Shown: positions 32,566 through 47,500 of the stretch, in pieces | How positions within the stretch are numbered: the stretch's first letter is position 1 | How the letters are laid out: each line of letters starts with the position of its first letter | Translations under genes and position numbers: made by a program | The notes under the pieces: model-generated | The model's database searches: none | Told to the model about the DNA's origin: nothing | The model's input: only the letters and a program-made list of their open reading frames with translations | Assembly: GCA_013397455.1 (NCBI GenBank) | Contig: VYZB01000056.1 | Location: forward strand, 439,322 to 503,321 | From: Crotophaga sulcirostris | Taxonomy: Eukaryota > Chordata > Aves > Cuculiformes > Crotophagidae | DNA: 64,000 nt | Direction of reading: 5' to 3'

Positions 32566-35500
32566 TCATCTATAGTCCTCCTTGGGATACTCTAATGTGA
32601 CCAAATTCCCAAAGCCCATCCGCAAGCTCTCCATGTCAAACGTTTCGATCTCCCGCTCCTGCCTTTCCAACAGGAACTTGATCCTCTCGCTGCGTTCCTT
32701 CTGGAGGGCGGCCAACTCCTCTTCGATCTGAAAGAAGCACCATCAGCAGCCCCTTCGCAGATGACGACCCCGGGTCTGGCAGCTCCCACTGTGCTGCACC
32801 CCCCGGGATCCTCCCATGGAAGCAGGTGCCCCAACAGCCCACTCGAACTTACCTTCTGTTCCAGATGCGCCCTGCGCAGCGACACCCGTTGCTCCAGCTT
32901 CTGGAGTTCTCTTTCGTGCTGTGCTTCTGTCTGCATCTTTATTTTGCTCTGGTATGCGTTGAGCAGCTCCATCTCCTGCTGGAGTTGCAATCTCAGGGCT
33001 TGGCATTCTGCTTCTTGGGCCTCATCCAGCCGTAGCTGTAAGACCATCAGGAAAACATCATTCAAACCTCCAGCAGTAACTTCCCTGCTCCAACACTGGT
33101 GACATGGGGAGCCTCTGGTGATGGTGGCAGAACAGGAAAGCGGGAAGGGCTTCATAAACAGCTGCTTCCCCACTTACATGGAGGCAGAGCCTCAGGGAAG
33201 ATCCAGTTCTAAAACCCTGGCATGCAAGGGGCAGCAGGGAAAGGATGTGTAATCTGCAGGTACAAGAGGGGAAGTGCCATCCCATACATTTAAAAAGTTG
33301 TTATGACACAGCCCATCTTATGAGAAGCAGCTGAGGGACCTGGGGTTGTCTAGTCTGGAGAAAAGGAGGCTGAGGGGAGACCTCATTGCCCTCTACAGCT
33401 CCCTGAAAGGAGTCTGTAGTGAGGTGGGTGCTGGTCTCTTCTCCCAAGTAACAAGTGACAGGATGGGAGGAAATGGCCTCAAGTTGTGCCAGGGGAGGGC
33501 TAGATTGTATATTAGGAAATGTTTCTTTACTGACAGAGTGGTGAAGCCCTGGAAGATGCTGCGCAGGGCAGTGGTGGAATCTGGAGAGGTTCAAAAACCA
33601 TGTAGATGCGGCACTTGGAGACATGGTTTAGCAGGCGTGGTGTGGCTGGGCTGATGGTTCGACTGGATGAACTTAAGAGGTCTTTTCCAACCTTAGTGAT
33701 TTTGTGATGCTACCGCTCACCACCAGCGTGGGGGCAGGATGGACACAGCGTACTGCATGGCCCAACTGTACTCCACCTCCACCCACCTCGCTCCAGGACT
33801 CCTGTCTGGGGACAGGTGGCCCAGGAGGGCTGGAGGCTGCACCTACCGCTTGTGAGGCCATCATCTCATTGATGCTCTGCTCATACTGCTCTGCCAGGAT
33901 GGCGAGCTTCCTCGTCTGCTCGTCCTTCAGACTCTTCAAAATTGTCTTGTGCTCACTCTTTGGAGTTACTTCCAGCTGGTGATTCTTCAGTGCTTTGTAC
34001 TGCTTAGTTTGCACTTTGCATGTGTCCTGGAACTGCTTTTTGATCTGCATTTCCATAGCCTGCCAAGGAAGGAACGATGTGAAGAGCACGAAGAGCTTTG
34101 GCAATGGAGAGGTTACAGTACATCCAAGTGGGCAGGTGGTGAGAGACAACCGCAGCTCCCCTGTGCCCTGCGCTGCCTCCTGCCCCTGCCAGCAGGGCGA
34201 GCTCTGCACACACAGTGACGAACGAGAAGTGCCGACCGTGGGCCTGTGCCAGGAACAGCACCCACTGAGCTCTTCTCAGCCCAGAGCATCTCCATGTCCC
34301 ACCCTTGGCTTCCTGCAGGTGTCCCAGCCTGTCCCCTATCTCCCAGAAAGCCTTTGCTTTTCCAAGGCCTGTTTTCCTACGTCAGCAAAGCCTCCCCAAG
34401 CTGCCTCCCCCACCTCAAGCACGTGCTTCATGGACACTGCAGACCAGGAACTAGCAAGGGTGTGACAGAGTGAATAAAAGCAATGTTCCTCTTCAGACAT
34501 TCAGAGGAGGAACAGAAATCTCCCACCACAAGCAGCTCAGAGGTTTCTAATCGCCCTTCAGCCAAACCAGGACAGAGCGCAGTGCTCAGCGCACCTGCAT
34601 TCCCTCTCTGCTGGCTTTGAAAGCGAGGGAGCATCACCCAAGCCCTTTACATATCAGGGTTTATCAGGGCCTGAAGAAAGCACAGCTCATCCAAACCTGG
34701 TTCTACCATACTTTGCTAAGGACTCCTATTTCCACCCAGCAGTCTCAATTAGCACAGCAGCTATAAAATCCTCAGTGAGCTCTCTGCTCTAGCAGCCCAC
34801 AGCTTTCTGGTACCAGAGCAGCGCTGCGCAAAGGACAGGGGTGCAAGGGAGAGCACACAGTGCTGGTGGAGGATGGTGGCCCTGCAACACAGATGCTGCA
34901 CAGAGGAGGCAGCAAGTGCACAGCCCAGCCTGCCTGGCAGGACAGGGGTTGGAAGAGGAGGAAGGAAAGCGCCTGGCACCTTCAAGTTCTTTGGTTGCTG
35001 CCGGAGCTCCATGAAATGCTTCCTGTGCAGCTCCCGCTCTCGCCGCTTGTTGTATTCCAGCTGGTTCTCCAGCTCAGTCTGGTGCTGCAGCCGGATCAGG
35101 TCCATTCGCAGCTTCTGCAGCGTGTGCAGCTGCCGGTACTCCAGCTCGCGCGTCGACTCGTCGTGCCGGATCAGCATGGCGTGCTCCATTTCCTTCTGGG
35201 TCCGCTTCTTGTTTAACTCCTGCGTGAGAGGACAGCAAAGCACAAGACAAAGAGCTAAGGAGGGATTCCCTTTGCCCCAAGATGCAGGAGTTGAGTTTGC
35301 GAGGCCAGGTGCCCTGGTCTCTCCTCTAGATGACACCAAGGACTTCCACGTGCCCCAGCGAAACAGACCCAGGAGCACGATGAGATGCTGACAGAGCGGC
35401 CACATAGCATCCCTCCTTCCTCCCTGTAATCTGCTCCTCTGGAGCTCCAGGATCACCCAGGGAGTCTCCAGCAGGTGGCACTGGGCCCACACACCAGTCC

Positions 35501-38500
35501 CCTGCGACTGCTGGGAATTCCACAGGTTTTAAGGAACACATCCCAGGGCCCTTGGAGCCGGGGTCTGGGCTAGGGGGTCTGACAGCACCAGGGGCTCCTC
35601 TCTGTTTTAAATTCCCCTGTGCCCCTGCTAAACCCCAGGAGAGAGGTTTCTTGCACATCACTAACACTAGAATGGCCAAAGTGGAGGTGAACAGCTCTAA
35701 CACATCACAGCAGAGAAGAAAAAGAACTTTTTATCTTCCACTGTGTGCAGGGGTGTTTGGCCCCAGATGCAGCACATTTTGTAACGTGAGGACACAGCCC
35801 AAGCTGTGTTACGTGCACGTAAGAGCTGCACACGGCACCCTGCAGTCTAGGAAAACACTGAGTTACAAACTGAGGAAGAGGAAGATACGGATTCTCTCCC
35901 TGATTACTGCTAACATTTCTGTCTCAAGGTATCAGCCACAACCTGTGGAGCATGGAGAGGAATCCCGCTCAGTCAAACAGCAATTAGAGCTGTACCCCTT
36001 GCTGATTTTTGGTGCCCTTCACAGCTGTTCTGCTGGCACGTCTCATCTCAGCTCTCAGATTTACAAACTCAGTGCTCTGCTTCTTCAGGCTGGACTAAGG
36101 CAGGTGCAGTGGGGCTGCTCGCACTATGCACACCCCATGCCCAGCACAGGGAGGGCCCTGTGTTGGCTCAGTGTAATGAGCTTCTGCAGGAGAAGCAAAA
36201 AAAAAAATAAATCCAATTATTCTGAGTTGTTGTTTGAGTGTTGCAATTCTCAACATCTGGATACAGGCACTTCAGCCCCTGTGGCTGTTACAACTGTGAC
36301 GGATTTCAGCTGAGAGCATGGGGAGGGAAACAGGGCAGAGTCTTGTCTCTGCATTCTTGGCCATAACTGCAAACTTGCACCTTGACAGCCAAGATCACAG
36401 ATGACATCTACTGGTGGGCTGAATCATCTCCCATTTGCGCAGAGGCAGGTAGCGCACTCAGCACATCAGCCTGCACAGGGAGCTGTGCCACCTGTGCCTC
36501 CCTCTTAGGACAGGATAGGACAGCCCCTCTTGTGCCTATTCCACACCTGAGCTCAGCTGACAGCATGGACAGACAGAGGCACTCTGCTTCTCATAAACAC
36601 TTCCCATTTGTACAAAAAGAGAACCTCTGTGGTTATTTAGAACACCAAGAAAAACATTCCTGAAGTGTTATTTCCCTCAGCTGTCTGATCCAGGGAATCT
36701 GAGCTTGTTAGCAGGGACCTTGTTTTCAGGAAATAAACACTTAGGTCATTCTGAAAATTAGGTCTCTTAAGAGCTTAAATGCTGGAGCTCAGAGGAGCAT
36801 TTCCTGGTTAAAATGCCCTGATAGGTAACTGAATTCTGTTCTCATCCCCAACAGAGCTTATGCGCTGCGAGAAGGGTGCCCAAATCTGATTTGTCACAGT
36901 CATTCATCTTCACGGTGTCCAAGCTGAGATATCTAGGTGTGATGTGCAAAAGCAGATGAGCAGCCAAGGTGCATCTGAAGCCAAGGGCAGCAGAGCTCTG
37001 ACCAGGTAAAATACAGGGCAATGTTAAGTGTGACTGAAAACTTAGCAGGCTGAGCGCATGATTATTAGAGACTTTTGACAGCTCACTCACTCTCAGCCTT
37101 TACTAAAATACCTTCTCATCTAACAGTCTTTCTCCAAAAATAACACTCCAAATGAATTCAGACACTATGGTGATGGCTGCAGAAAAATCAACAAGTGGTA
37201 ATTCTTTCTTTAAAGTGGTATTTGCCTACAGGCAGCCTGTAAGGCAAGGGTTAATAACTCTCATGAGGAAAAGCAAGATGCTGAATAGCTTCTCAGGAAC
37301 AAGATAGGGCCCATTCTGTGCACTAATTTGAGCAGAGCCCAGCTGAACAGCTACATCTCATTATTTGAAGATATCCAGAACACAGGCACACAACAGGACC
37401 ACATTTCTGGTATTTCTTACATTTGTAGCATTTCATTCTGCAACCTTAACATCCTTCTTTTAAGGTTATTACTGGCTTATTGCACACATTTCAACTGTGT
37501 GAGTTTTCTTTAGCCAGCGAGCAGAACTCCTCGTGTGATGCTTTCAGCCACCCCGTGGCTCTCCCGCAGGCAGCCCTGGCTCTCCCCATGGCACAAACTG
37601 CCCTGGGCTGTACAGAACCCCCACAGGAACCCCAAAATCTCATGCCCAGGAGCTCAAACGAAGCATCTAACCCTGAGTGGGTGGTCCACATTATGTTTCT
37701 GTCTGCAAGTCAACTATGCCACCCCTCATTTAACAAAAGCAGCCACATCTGTGTGGAAGACTATTTCCCAAAAGACACTTCCTACATTTTTCTCAGTTCC
37801 CTTTAGCGACTGGAAACATGAAGATCTAATGTCAATCAGTCAAACTGGTTTACAGACACAAAGCTAAAACCAATAAAGAACTGCTTGGGAAAGGAAGTGA
37901 AGAGTGCCATACTTCCCGAATGTTCTGCTGCTCCAACTCGTGCCTCTTGATCATCGTTCTTCTCTTGAAGAAACGGCAGTTTTTGTCATAGTAGAGTCTC
38001 TGCTGGCTGAGAAGATGTGCCTCCTCTTCAGCCTGTGTGTGCTGCAGGTTCTCTTTATGTTTCGATATCCGTTCTTGCTTCTCTTTCTTCGGCGTGCTGT
38101 GGTCCTCGTTCATTTCCTGCATGTAGAAGGGTCAAAACCATGACTTCCCTTAGGATCACAGTGACATAGGACTTAGAAGACTTTCGATCCCTGGCTACTC
38201 TGGCCATCAGCTCATGGAAGGACACCAAAATCCCAACTCTGCCCCAGGTACCAGCAGAACCAGGCTCATCACTGGGCCACGCCCAGCTGGGCTGCCTCTA
38301 CACTTGTACCATGACCCACCAAGAGGAGGAGGAAGAAGTGACCATGAAACACAAACATCTTGGGGGGGTAAATAGTGCAGCAACAGTAAGAGTAACACAC
38401 CACCAGAGGAGAGGCTCTGGCTGTCCAGGAAAGGGACTGGACCAAATCCCCTCGGCTCCCTCCCCAGCTTCTGTTTTACAAAGGAGTCCAGCTTAGGCTT

Positions 38501-41500
38501 CACTTTTATTCATCAGGACTCATGCTCGGTTCTCTACTGAACCAGATACCTTACAGGGCTCCTTACTATTCTTCTCCCAAGTAATAAGTGATAGGATGAG
38601 AGGAAATGGCCTCAAGTTGTGCCAGGTCAGGTTCAGATTAGACATTACGAAAAATTCCTTCACCAAAAGGGTTCTCAGGCCCTGACAGAGGCTGCCCAGG
38701 GAGGTGGCGGAGTCCTCATCCCTGGAGGAATTTTAAAGGACAGGTGGATGAGGTGCTCAGGGATCTGGTTTAGTAGGGGACAGGTATGGTTGGACTCCAT
38801 GATCTCAAAGGTCTTTTCCAACCAAATGACTCTGTGATTTCCTCATCTCTACGTTCTTAACAGCAAATGGTTCTGCCCTGCTGTGGGGATGCTGTACTTC
38901 AATAATGCAATGTGGGAGTGATAAGCTATATACTAAGTTACTTCTTTTCCAGATTGATGTAAGTGATCACAGGGCTTTTAGTCAAGTGATACCTAAATGG
39001 TTGCTCCAATTGCTTACAGCTTAAGAAAAAACAAAACAAACAAAAAACCAAAAAACAGATTAGGAAAAAGGGGAAGAAGAATTCTCTGCAAAGTCCCATT
39101 TTCCCTCATCACCCTTGGTTTCAAAGATTCTGCTCTACAGCAAATTGTGAAGGCAACTCTAGCACCGTTACAGATTATTCTAGAAATGCTGCCAGATGTT
39201 CCCAGTTCCTGAAAGTTCACTTGTTGAGAATCTAAATTGGTTTCAAAGCATGACAGTATCCCTTAAAACCCTGGGCTGGCCCCAGTTTATCAAAACGAAA
39301 GTCTAGTTCATGTTCATTCCACACCCCTTCAGCCCTGAAAATGATGGTTTCTTGCCTCCTTAATCTTTTCCTTGCAAAGCTTGTATTGTTTCTTCTGACT
39401 TTCTAAAAAGGTCGCCAGGTCTTTCTTTTGCTGAGCCAAAATCTGTTGCTGGAATTTCTTTTCATCTGCTGCAGCCGCCTTTGCCTGCAAGGCAGAGAGA
39501 GGGAAAAAAACAAAACCAAAGGGTGAGGGAGCAGGTATCGAATCCAGCACAAAATCAGTCTCCTGTTGTGCATTTTTTGGTCTGTCGTTCCCCCATCACT
39601 GTGGTAGACAAAGCCACGAGTGCCCAGCCAAATGAAAGCTGCTTGCATAAAGCCCCCATAACTGCCTACATATGTTTAGGAGTCTCCTCATGCTTCTTCC
39701 TCTCCACCAAAACCACCCCTGAGGGTAAAACCCCACCAGGTTACCGTGTGGATGAACAGATTGACTTTTAAACAGACTGAGTAGCAGCAGAACGCATTGT
39801 CATTCCCTCAGCTATGACACAGAAGACCCAAGGTCTTTGCAGGGTCTGTCAGTAGCTACAGTACTGGTGGACACCAGTGGTGTGTCCATCATCCAGAAGG
39901 GTGATGTGCAGCTGAGCAGCTGTTTCACCGAACTGGCCAGGGCAGCTCCGGACAGTAACCATACAGCACAACTAAGAACGTGAGTTTAAAGCAGTACTTC
40001 CACAGCCTTCTTCCAGAGATGTTGCCTACAGGAAAGCCGAGGAGGGGCTCTTGATCAGGGAGTGCAGGGATAGGATGAGGGGGAATGGCTTGAAGCTGAA
40101 AGAGGGGAGATTGAGATGACATCTTAGGGAGAAATGTTTTCCTGTTAGGGCAGGGAGGCCCTGGCACAGGTTGCCCAGAGGAGTTGTGGCTGCCCCATCC
40201 CTGGAGGTGCTGAAGGCCAGGTTGGATGGGGCTTTGAGCAACCTGACCCAGTGGGAGGTGTCCCTGCCCATGGCAGGGGGGTTGGAACTGGATGGGCTTT
40301 AAGGTCGCTTCCAATTCGAACCATTCTATGATTCTATGATCTGGTGCACACCTCTCCCTCCAATCTTCTTGTACAGCTTGGGGGCCTACAACTCTGCTCA
40401 CCTCCTTCTCCATAACAGCTATTTGCTTCTTGGCCAGCTTCTCCAGCTCAATGGACGAGTTGTTGGCATGTGTCTCCACCTCCTTCTGCAGCTTGAGGCG
40501 GTGCTCGTCCATCTCGGCCTTCAACTTGTTTTCCAGGGCGATCAGCTGCTTCTGGTGCTGGCGCCGCATCCGCTTATATCCTGACATCTGTTCCCGCAAC
40601 TCGTTCTCCTGCTCATGCTCATGGATCTGTCTTGTAACCTGAAGTCAAAAAAAGGGGAAAAAGTGCTACAAGGCCTTCTTCACAGACAAAGTGTTTCCAT
40701 ATTAGAGGCTTACCTGTAAACCAGGCCCTGCTTTGCTGTACCTCTTTGAAACCAGTTTTCAGGGAATGCTGTTCCAGGTTTCAGAGAGTGCTATTGTTTA
40801 ATATCACCAACCAGGTCATAAGGTTTCTCTCTCTTGATTTCCACCTCCCCATCTTTAACAAGAATTTATGTGTGTTTTCAGTAACACAGCAGAAAAAATG
40901 TCATGTTAGGAATAAAGGAAACAGCAGGTTACTAATCAATCCAGGAAACACTGGAGGAGATCTGGAAACAAAGGTGGATGACAGACAACCTTCTTCAGCC
41001 ACAGGACTCAAAACCTGAGGGTGACATGGACTCAGAAGATGGCATCCATCTTGAGAACTCCCCAACTCACCCATAATTTCCTTCCTCCTCAAGTCACTAT
41101 GGTTCTAACTTAGTCCCTCAATACCTATTTTCCTGCAATGAGTAGCCTCCTTCAAAATTTCTTCTTCAATTTCACGAGGATGGCAGACTGAGCTCATTCC
41201 CTACCGGAATTTAAAGTTTTCTAACAAGGGAACACTGTTCTGGAACTGTGTGCTCTTAACAAGATTGATCAGATGGTCTAAACAGATTTTAAACCCTGCT
41301 CAGCTGAAACACGCTCACAAGTTCCACATTTATTTTCATGCCTAAGCGCATCCATGTGAAAGGAGGAAAAAACTCCAGTAAGGTGTGCCAAGAATTTTCA
41401 GAAGAAAATGCAAATGGTAATGCTTCCACTGCAAAAGAAAAGAAGTGTCCAAGAGTGATTTTTTTTTTTAATACAGTTGAGAAATGTCACATATAAAGAT

Positions 41501-44500
41501 CTGCTGAAATATTCTATGATAGTCCTGGGAGTCAAAAGCTGAAGCCCTTAGTGCATGCATGGAGTTGCAGTCCTTGATTCTGTACGAGAGGACCTCTCCC
41601 TTTCACATCTAACAAGTGTGAAGCAAAGTGCTCAGCCCTTTGATGGTGATTCCTGAAGCTTTATGGACCAACAGTCTGCAAGAGCCCAGCTTTACTGATA
41701 AAATTCTCAAGAGTAGCCAAGAACTGGTGCCCAGCACAGCACTGCTGTCATCCGAAGGCTATTTTTCAGAGATGTTCAACGTGAGTTCAGACGTAGGATG
41801 TGATGCACCTACAGACCCAAGAAGGCTTGACTTCAACAGAAGACAAGTAGGTGATTTACTGAGCAGTAAAGCAAACCCACTTGCTGGCAGCCCTGTGCTT
41901 CAGGACTGACAGGCAGCAGGGATCAAGTACGAGCTCCAAAATCAACACGCAAGTTTAATACCACAACTGATGTATCACCCAAGGCAGAGAGCGCGCTGTC
42001 TCAGCTCGAATGAGTACCAACTCTCGGGAGGGCTGTGAAGAGGAGGTTAGGGAGAGCCTTCCAAAGCCATCACCTTGAAATACATTAACAATTCACAGTA
42101 AATAGTTACCAACAAAGAAATTACAGCCAGAGTCCTAGAAGAGAAACAAGACACCAAGGATGAAGCTACTGAAGCTGACAGTCTCTGTCTTCCCCCCATC
42201 CCTTAGACATTGAGGTGCTGGAGTGTGTCCAGAGAAGGGGAACAGAGCTGGGGAAGGGGCTGGAGAACAAGTCCTGTGAGGAGCATTTGAGAGAACTGGG
42301 GCTGTTTAGCCTTGAGGAGGCTGAGAGGAGACCTCATCAATGTCTACAACTGCCTGAAAGGAGGTTGTAGGGAGGTGAATGTTGGTCTCTTCTCCCAAGT
42401 GACAGGTGATAGGATGAGAGGTAAAGGCCACAAGTTGTGCCAGGGCAGGTTCACAGTAGACATGAGGAAAAATTTCTTCACCAAAATTTTTGCACTGACA
42501 GAGGCTGCCCAGGGAGGTGGTTGAGTCCCCATCCCTGGAGGTGTCCAAAAGATGGATAGAGGAGTTTCTCAGGGAGCTGGTCTAGTACTGGACAGGTATG
42601 GTTGGACTTGATGATCTCAAAGGCCTTTTCCAACCAGGCGATTCTATGATTTCAAAGACAACCTCAGAGAGAAAACTAAACATGTAATTTCAAAGAAGAC
42701 AAAGAACGAGCCTGACTACAGTGCTGAGGCAGACTCCATTACAAAGAGATAATGGTGGTGGGTTCACCACATCAGTGAGGTCAAACACCAACCACGAGGT
42801 AAGTGATGATGCATAAATCACATCCTCCTTGTACAAGGAATTTTGGAATGTTATTTTGAAGTTGACTGGATTAAATACCTATTTACACCTCAGCAACTGG
42901 TGTAACAGAGCAGCCTTCAAATGCCTGAGACGAGATAATGAGCACACCCAAGCCAGGTACCTGGAACATGTGAGACTAGAAAAGTCTGTGGAAGCACACA
43001 CACAGTATCAGCCCTGAGTAGTGCAACAGTTCAAAAAGCTGTTGGTTCTTTTTTTGAAGTGCAACAATGACAGACACGCTTTGCAGAAGTTGGTAAGCAT
43101 TTGTAGGAACTTGCACATCTCAGTCAAGTTCTGCAAGAATAAAATCTCTGACAGAACCTTCCAGGTAATGGAAGTTCCTCTGAGAAGGCAGCCAAGTGAA
43201 TTATAAGAGACAGGCAAAACCCCAGCGTTTCACATATGCCATTTACTATCTGAAATGACATATGACTTGCAGAGAAGAGACTTGGTCAGGGACTTGCAGA
43301 GAGATGGTTACCACCACGCAGCAGTGCAAGATCTGCCTGGATGTGCTATTTTTGAGGCCCTGCCTTTTTGTGAGCAGTGGGACGTTCGAAATGGCACACT
43401 GTTCCAAGAAGTTGGCAGAACAAGGCAAACAGCAAGAGCATAAGAAAAAGTGGATCTAAGAACCTACTGGCAACTTTGCCAGTCTCCCCTTTGGTCAAAC
43501 CTCAAACGAGATTTGGAACGTGCATTTCTTTTAATTACAGCAAAAATCATTAAATTTTTATCCATGGTTTTATTGCTGCTCCTGTGCACCCCATTTCCTG
43601 TTTTGCACAGCTTGTCTCTATCAGGACAAGAATTCCATCTTTGAAAGACTTCACGTTAGGTCTGGGGTATTTCTGCTGAACAATAGGATGCGATTCCTAA
43701 CTAGGACATTAGCTGATAAAGCCTTCTGGTCATAGCAGAAGATGAGATATTAAGAAGTCAGAGGAAAACTAAAAGAGCATTTCATTCCTAAAGAAGAGAG
43801 AAGGAGAAGAGTAGACTTGGTGGACATCTTGTAGATTAAATGTCTTCATTCTTCTGCTAAAGATGTAATTTATAACCATAATCTCCAATTGAGACCAACA
43901 CTCTTTAGAACCCCAGCTTCGAAGACAAGGTCTCCAAATGGTGATCTTGGAGCATGGATGAAACTGGAAGAAATTGCCATGAGCTACTGAATACCAGAGA
44001 AGATGCACTTCAGGATAAGCATGTCAACACATGAATGAATGAAGGATTATGGCTTTAAAAATGAAGGCCCTAAATGATTGAACAGCTTGAGCAACCATTT
44101 CAAACAGAGAATCTGGGGAAGTTCCAGCAACCACCTTTCTGGTGTTCTTACACAAAGGCACTTGGAACTTCACAAAGTATTTCACAAATATAATCCCATA
44201 GATTATGATGGGAAAGAAGATGACAAGCAAATCGATAATCGCAAAATTTGTTCTCCACATTCCTGGAGGTGTTCAAGGCCAGGTTGGATGAGGCTTGGAT
44301 CAACCTGATCCAGTGGGAGGTGTCTCTGCCCATGGCAAGGGGGTAGAACTGGGTGACCTTTAAAGCCCCTTCCAACTCAAACCATTCTGTGATTCTGTAA
44401 TAACCTGAAAATGTCAGGATCCTCTAAAGCAGAAAACTGCAGTTCCCTGAAGCTCTACCTGCAGCATGTAATAGTCAACCAGGTCATCAGCAGAACCACA

Positions 44501-47500
44501 AAACCTGCATGAAACAGAGCAGTTTTTATTAAGGTATGACATTTTCTCAGTTTCTTATCTTGCTGTATCTTTGGCACACACAGAACTGAGAAGTGATGCT
44601 TTTTTCCAACCTACTCCCACAGGCAGTTCACTTGCCATAAAAATCCAAACTTTCTCTCTTTCACCCCTCCAAGATTTTTGCCTTACGTAATGAAGTTGGG
44701 CTCACAACTTCTCCAAACAGGCAGCTCTTTAGAGTTCCTTTTTCTATACTGTTTAATCAAGGACAGTCATTCTCGCCTCTCGATAACTGAATGAAATACT
44801 GAGCTCTTCTAGCTGGACGAGGCAGAGTTCTCAGCCAGACACCACCAGCCTCTCACAGGAAGAGAACTTTGAGATGAGGAAGAACAAGTTCAGTATATTT
44901 AGAGCAACGATCTATAAAGGCAGCAGCCAGATGAGCCCATCAGGAGAAACTCAACCATCTGGAATAAAATGTCCTCACTTCAGCGGAAGAGAATCATGTA
45001 AAGCACAGCCATCACATAAATGTACCTGGCTTTGGAGTCAGATTGCCCTGGTGTGATCCCAATGGCCACATCCAGAGAAGCCTGCTCATGCGTACCTGGA
45101 TATTTGGTTTTGCAGACCCAGGAGGTGATCACACAACTCTTTTGTTGGCATTTGGATTTCAAAGAGAATGCCAAGGCCTTTGATAGAGTCCACACTATCC
45201 AATCTTTCAATGAAGTTCTAACTACTAGATAATTTCACTTGGGAACTGTAATCACTGAAAACTGGATCACTGATAAGTCTGCAAAATAACATGGAGATGT
45301 AGTTGGTACCCGATCTCCATTTCAGACACAAACTTCCACTGCGACAGCAGAAATAGGCAGTATCTTTTCCACCGCTGTCCCAAGTGATGATGTTTATTGG
45401 TGTCACAAGAGTGTCATGAAGAAAGAAAAAGGGCAGGGAGGAAGTTGGTCTACACAATGACCAAAGAGAAAGGCGGTCCAGGAAAGAGTAACTATTAGCA
45501 TTGTTGCTTGAATTATGACCAAAGGTAAGAGTCTTCAGCTTTCCTGACCATATCTACTCATTTTTTTCATTTTTTTTTTTAACTTTAGTAAAATCAAAGC
45601 TCCACTGAAAGACTAGAAATCCGTATTCACAACCCGTTTCTTTGTGGTTAGCCCATTTCACTATTTTATCTGGAAGCCTGTCCACTAGATGCTTTTGCAG
45701 AGCAACAGAGCAGGGGGATCACACTTAAAATCCTTGGGACATCTGGTAGAGCTGTCTGATGTAGTTCTCCTGCCCTGTGACCCCTGGGCTCGCTGAAACT
45801 CCTTGAGCTTGTTTGTGGAAAGAGATCCAACTTTCAAGTGGAGAGAATCCTTTCAGAAATGCCAGTCTTTCCTCCACCCGCGATATCCTGATGTAGGGAT
45901 GAACGATGAGAATTTGAGGTCCCAAGACACTGTACTCCCCCCACAGGAAGAACTGTGAAGCAATGTGCACAGCCCAGACTTGGTGCTTTTCTGCTATAAC
46001 ACTGCCCTCCTCTCATGTTGGGGGGTGGTGGTCAGCAAATCCCACAAGTAGAAGTTTTTATACCCAAATATCAGCCCATGTTACTGAATTTGGAGTCAGA
46101 ACCCCCTTTTTCTGATTCTCTGCAATACAGACGACCTGACGCTCTCATCTGCATAACCCTTCTGTGCCCAGATCATGCACCCAGTTGCTGAGAAACCAAC
46201 TGCTGGTCAACAGCAGTGATGTGGGGAACCACCAAAGCATGCTGGTTTGCTCAGTTTTTAACACTGTGGGATCCTGAGCACCCATTCATATAGGATTATT
46301 TTTTTCAAGATGCCGTTGAAAGAGTAAATTAACACGGAGAGATGAGCAAAGTTTGAATTTCTGGTTTTACTACTTTAATAAATTTCAGACACGTTTAGGT
46401 CATTTTCCCCATATCAGCCACATGGCTGACCTTGCCCTGCCCACAGATGTTGAAGCAGTGGACAAGGGGACGGTTTCCCCATGGCCAGAAGAGCAGCGGC
46501 GTTCAGCACTGCTGGCATCATCCACCACTGAGCAGTGACCGAATGCTTAGCGCTAAAAACGTGTGCTGCCAGCCCTGCCGGCACTTCAAACCCCAGCACG
46601 TACGCTGGCGTTCCTCATGTTCTGTGGAACAGGTTGCAACTGAGTAGTCTTTTTTTCCCCCCCCTTAGATTTACATTTTGGAACATGAAGAGGTGGAAGT
46701 GAAAGCTTATTAAAGAGAAAGCCCATCACATGATTAACTGAACTGAAATGAAGTATTTCTGTTGGAAACACAGGGAAAGTTCTCCCCCACCACATAACCT
46801 CAGCATCTAAGGTCACAGTAACACCTCCTGTTGCAGGTTGGTGCTTTGGGAACTTCTCTCTGTACTGGGAAAGGGGTCTGTGTGCATATGGTGGGGACAA
46901 CAAAGCTTTTGCGTGACACATACCACCACGTGCTTTTCCAAAGGCCTGCTGGCTAACAGTGACCTATCTGGTGGGACTTCCTTCTCCTCCAAAAAATACT
47001 GTGTTGTCCATGTGCTGCTCACCCTAAGCCTTGCCAGCATGAGCCCAGACACGCTCTGTATCAGAGCATGCTCCACAGAATAGTTCTCCAAAAAGCCTAG
47101 CATCTTCCCCACCCAGTATTAATTTTATCTTTATCATCATTTGGTCACTGAAGCAGAGAGATTTAGCAAATCCAAGCGATTAAAGAATTAAGGTAGACAT
47201 AGTCCCAGCCCCACAAGAGGCTGCCATGGGATGTAGGAGTGACCTTGGGACATAAGTTGTCTTCCCCAGAGCTTAGAGGTGTGAGAAGACCTCACAAGTC
47301 CATCCCTTCACACCAACATCTTTCATCAGCTCTTTCACCATGGCAAGGGGGCCTTGCCATGCAACACCTTCAGGCCACCCAAGTAGCCCAGGGATGACAT
47401 ATTCAATGAAGATGAGAGTTATGGACTCTGCTGCTGAAGGCAGGACAGAAGGTGCAGCAGCTTTCCATAGGGAGTAAAAGAATATGAATATATTCAACAC

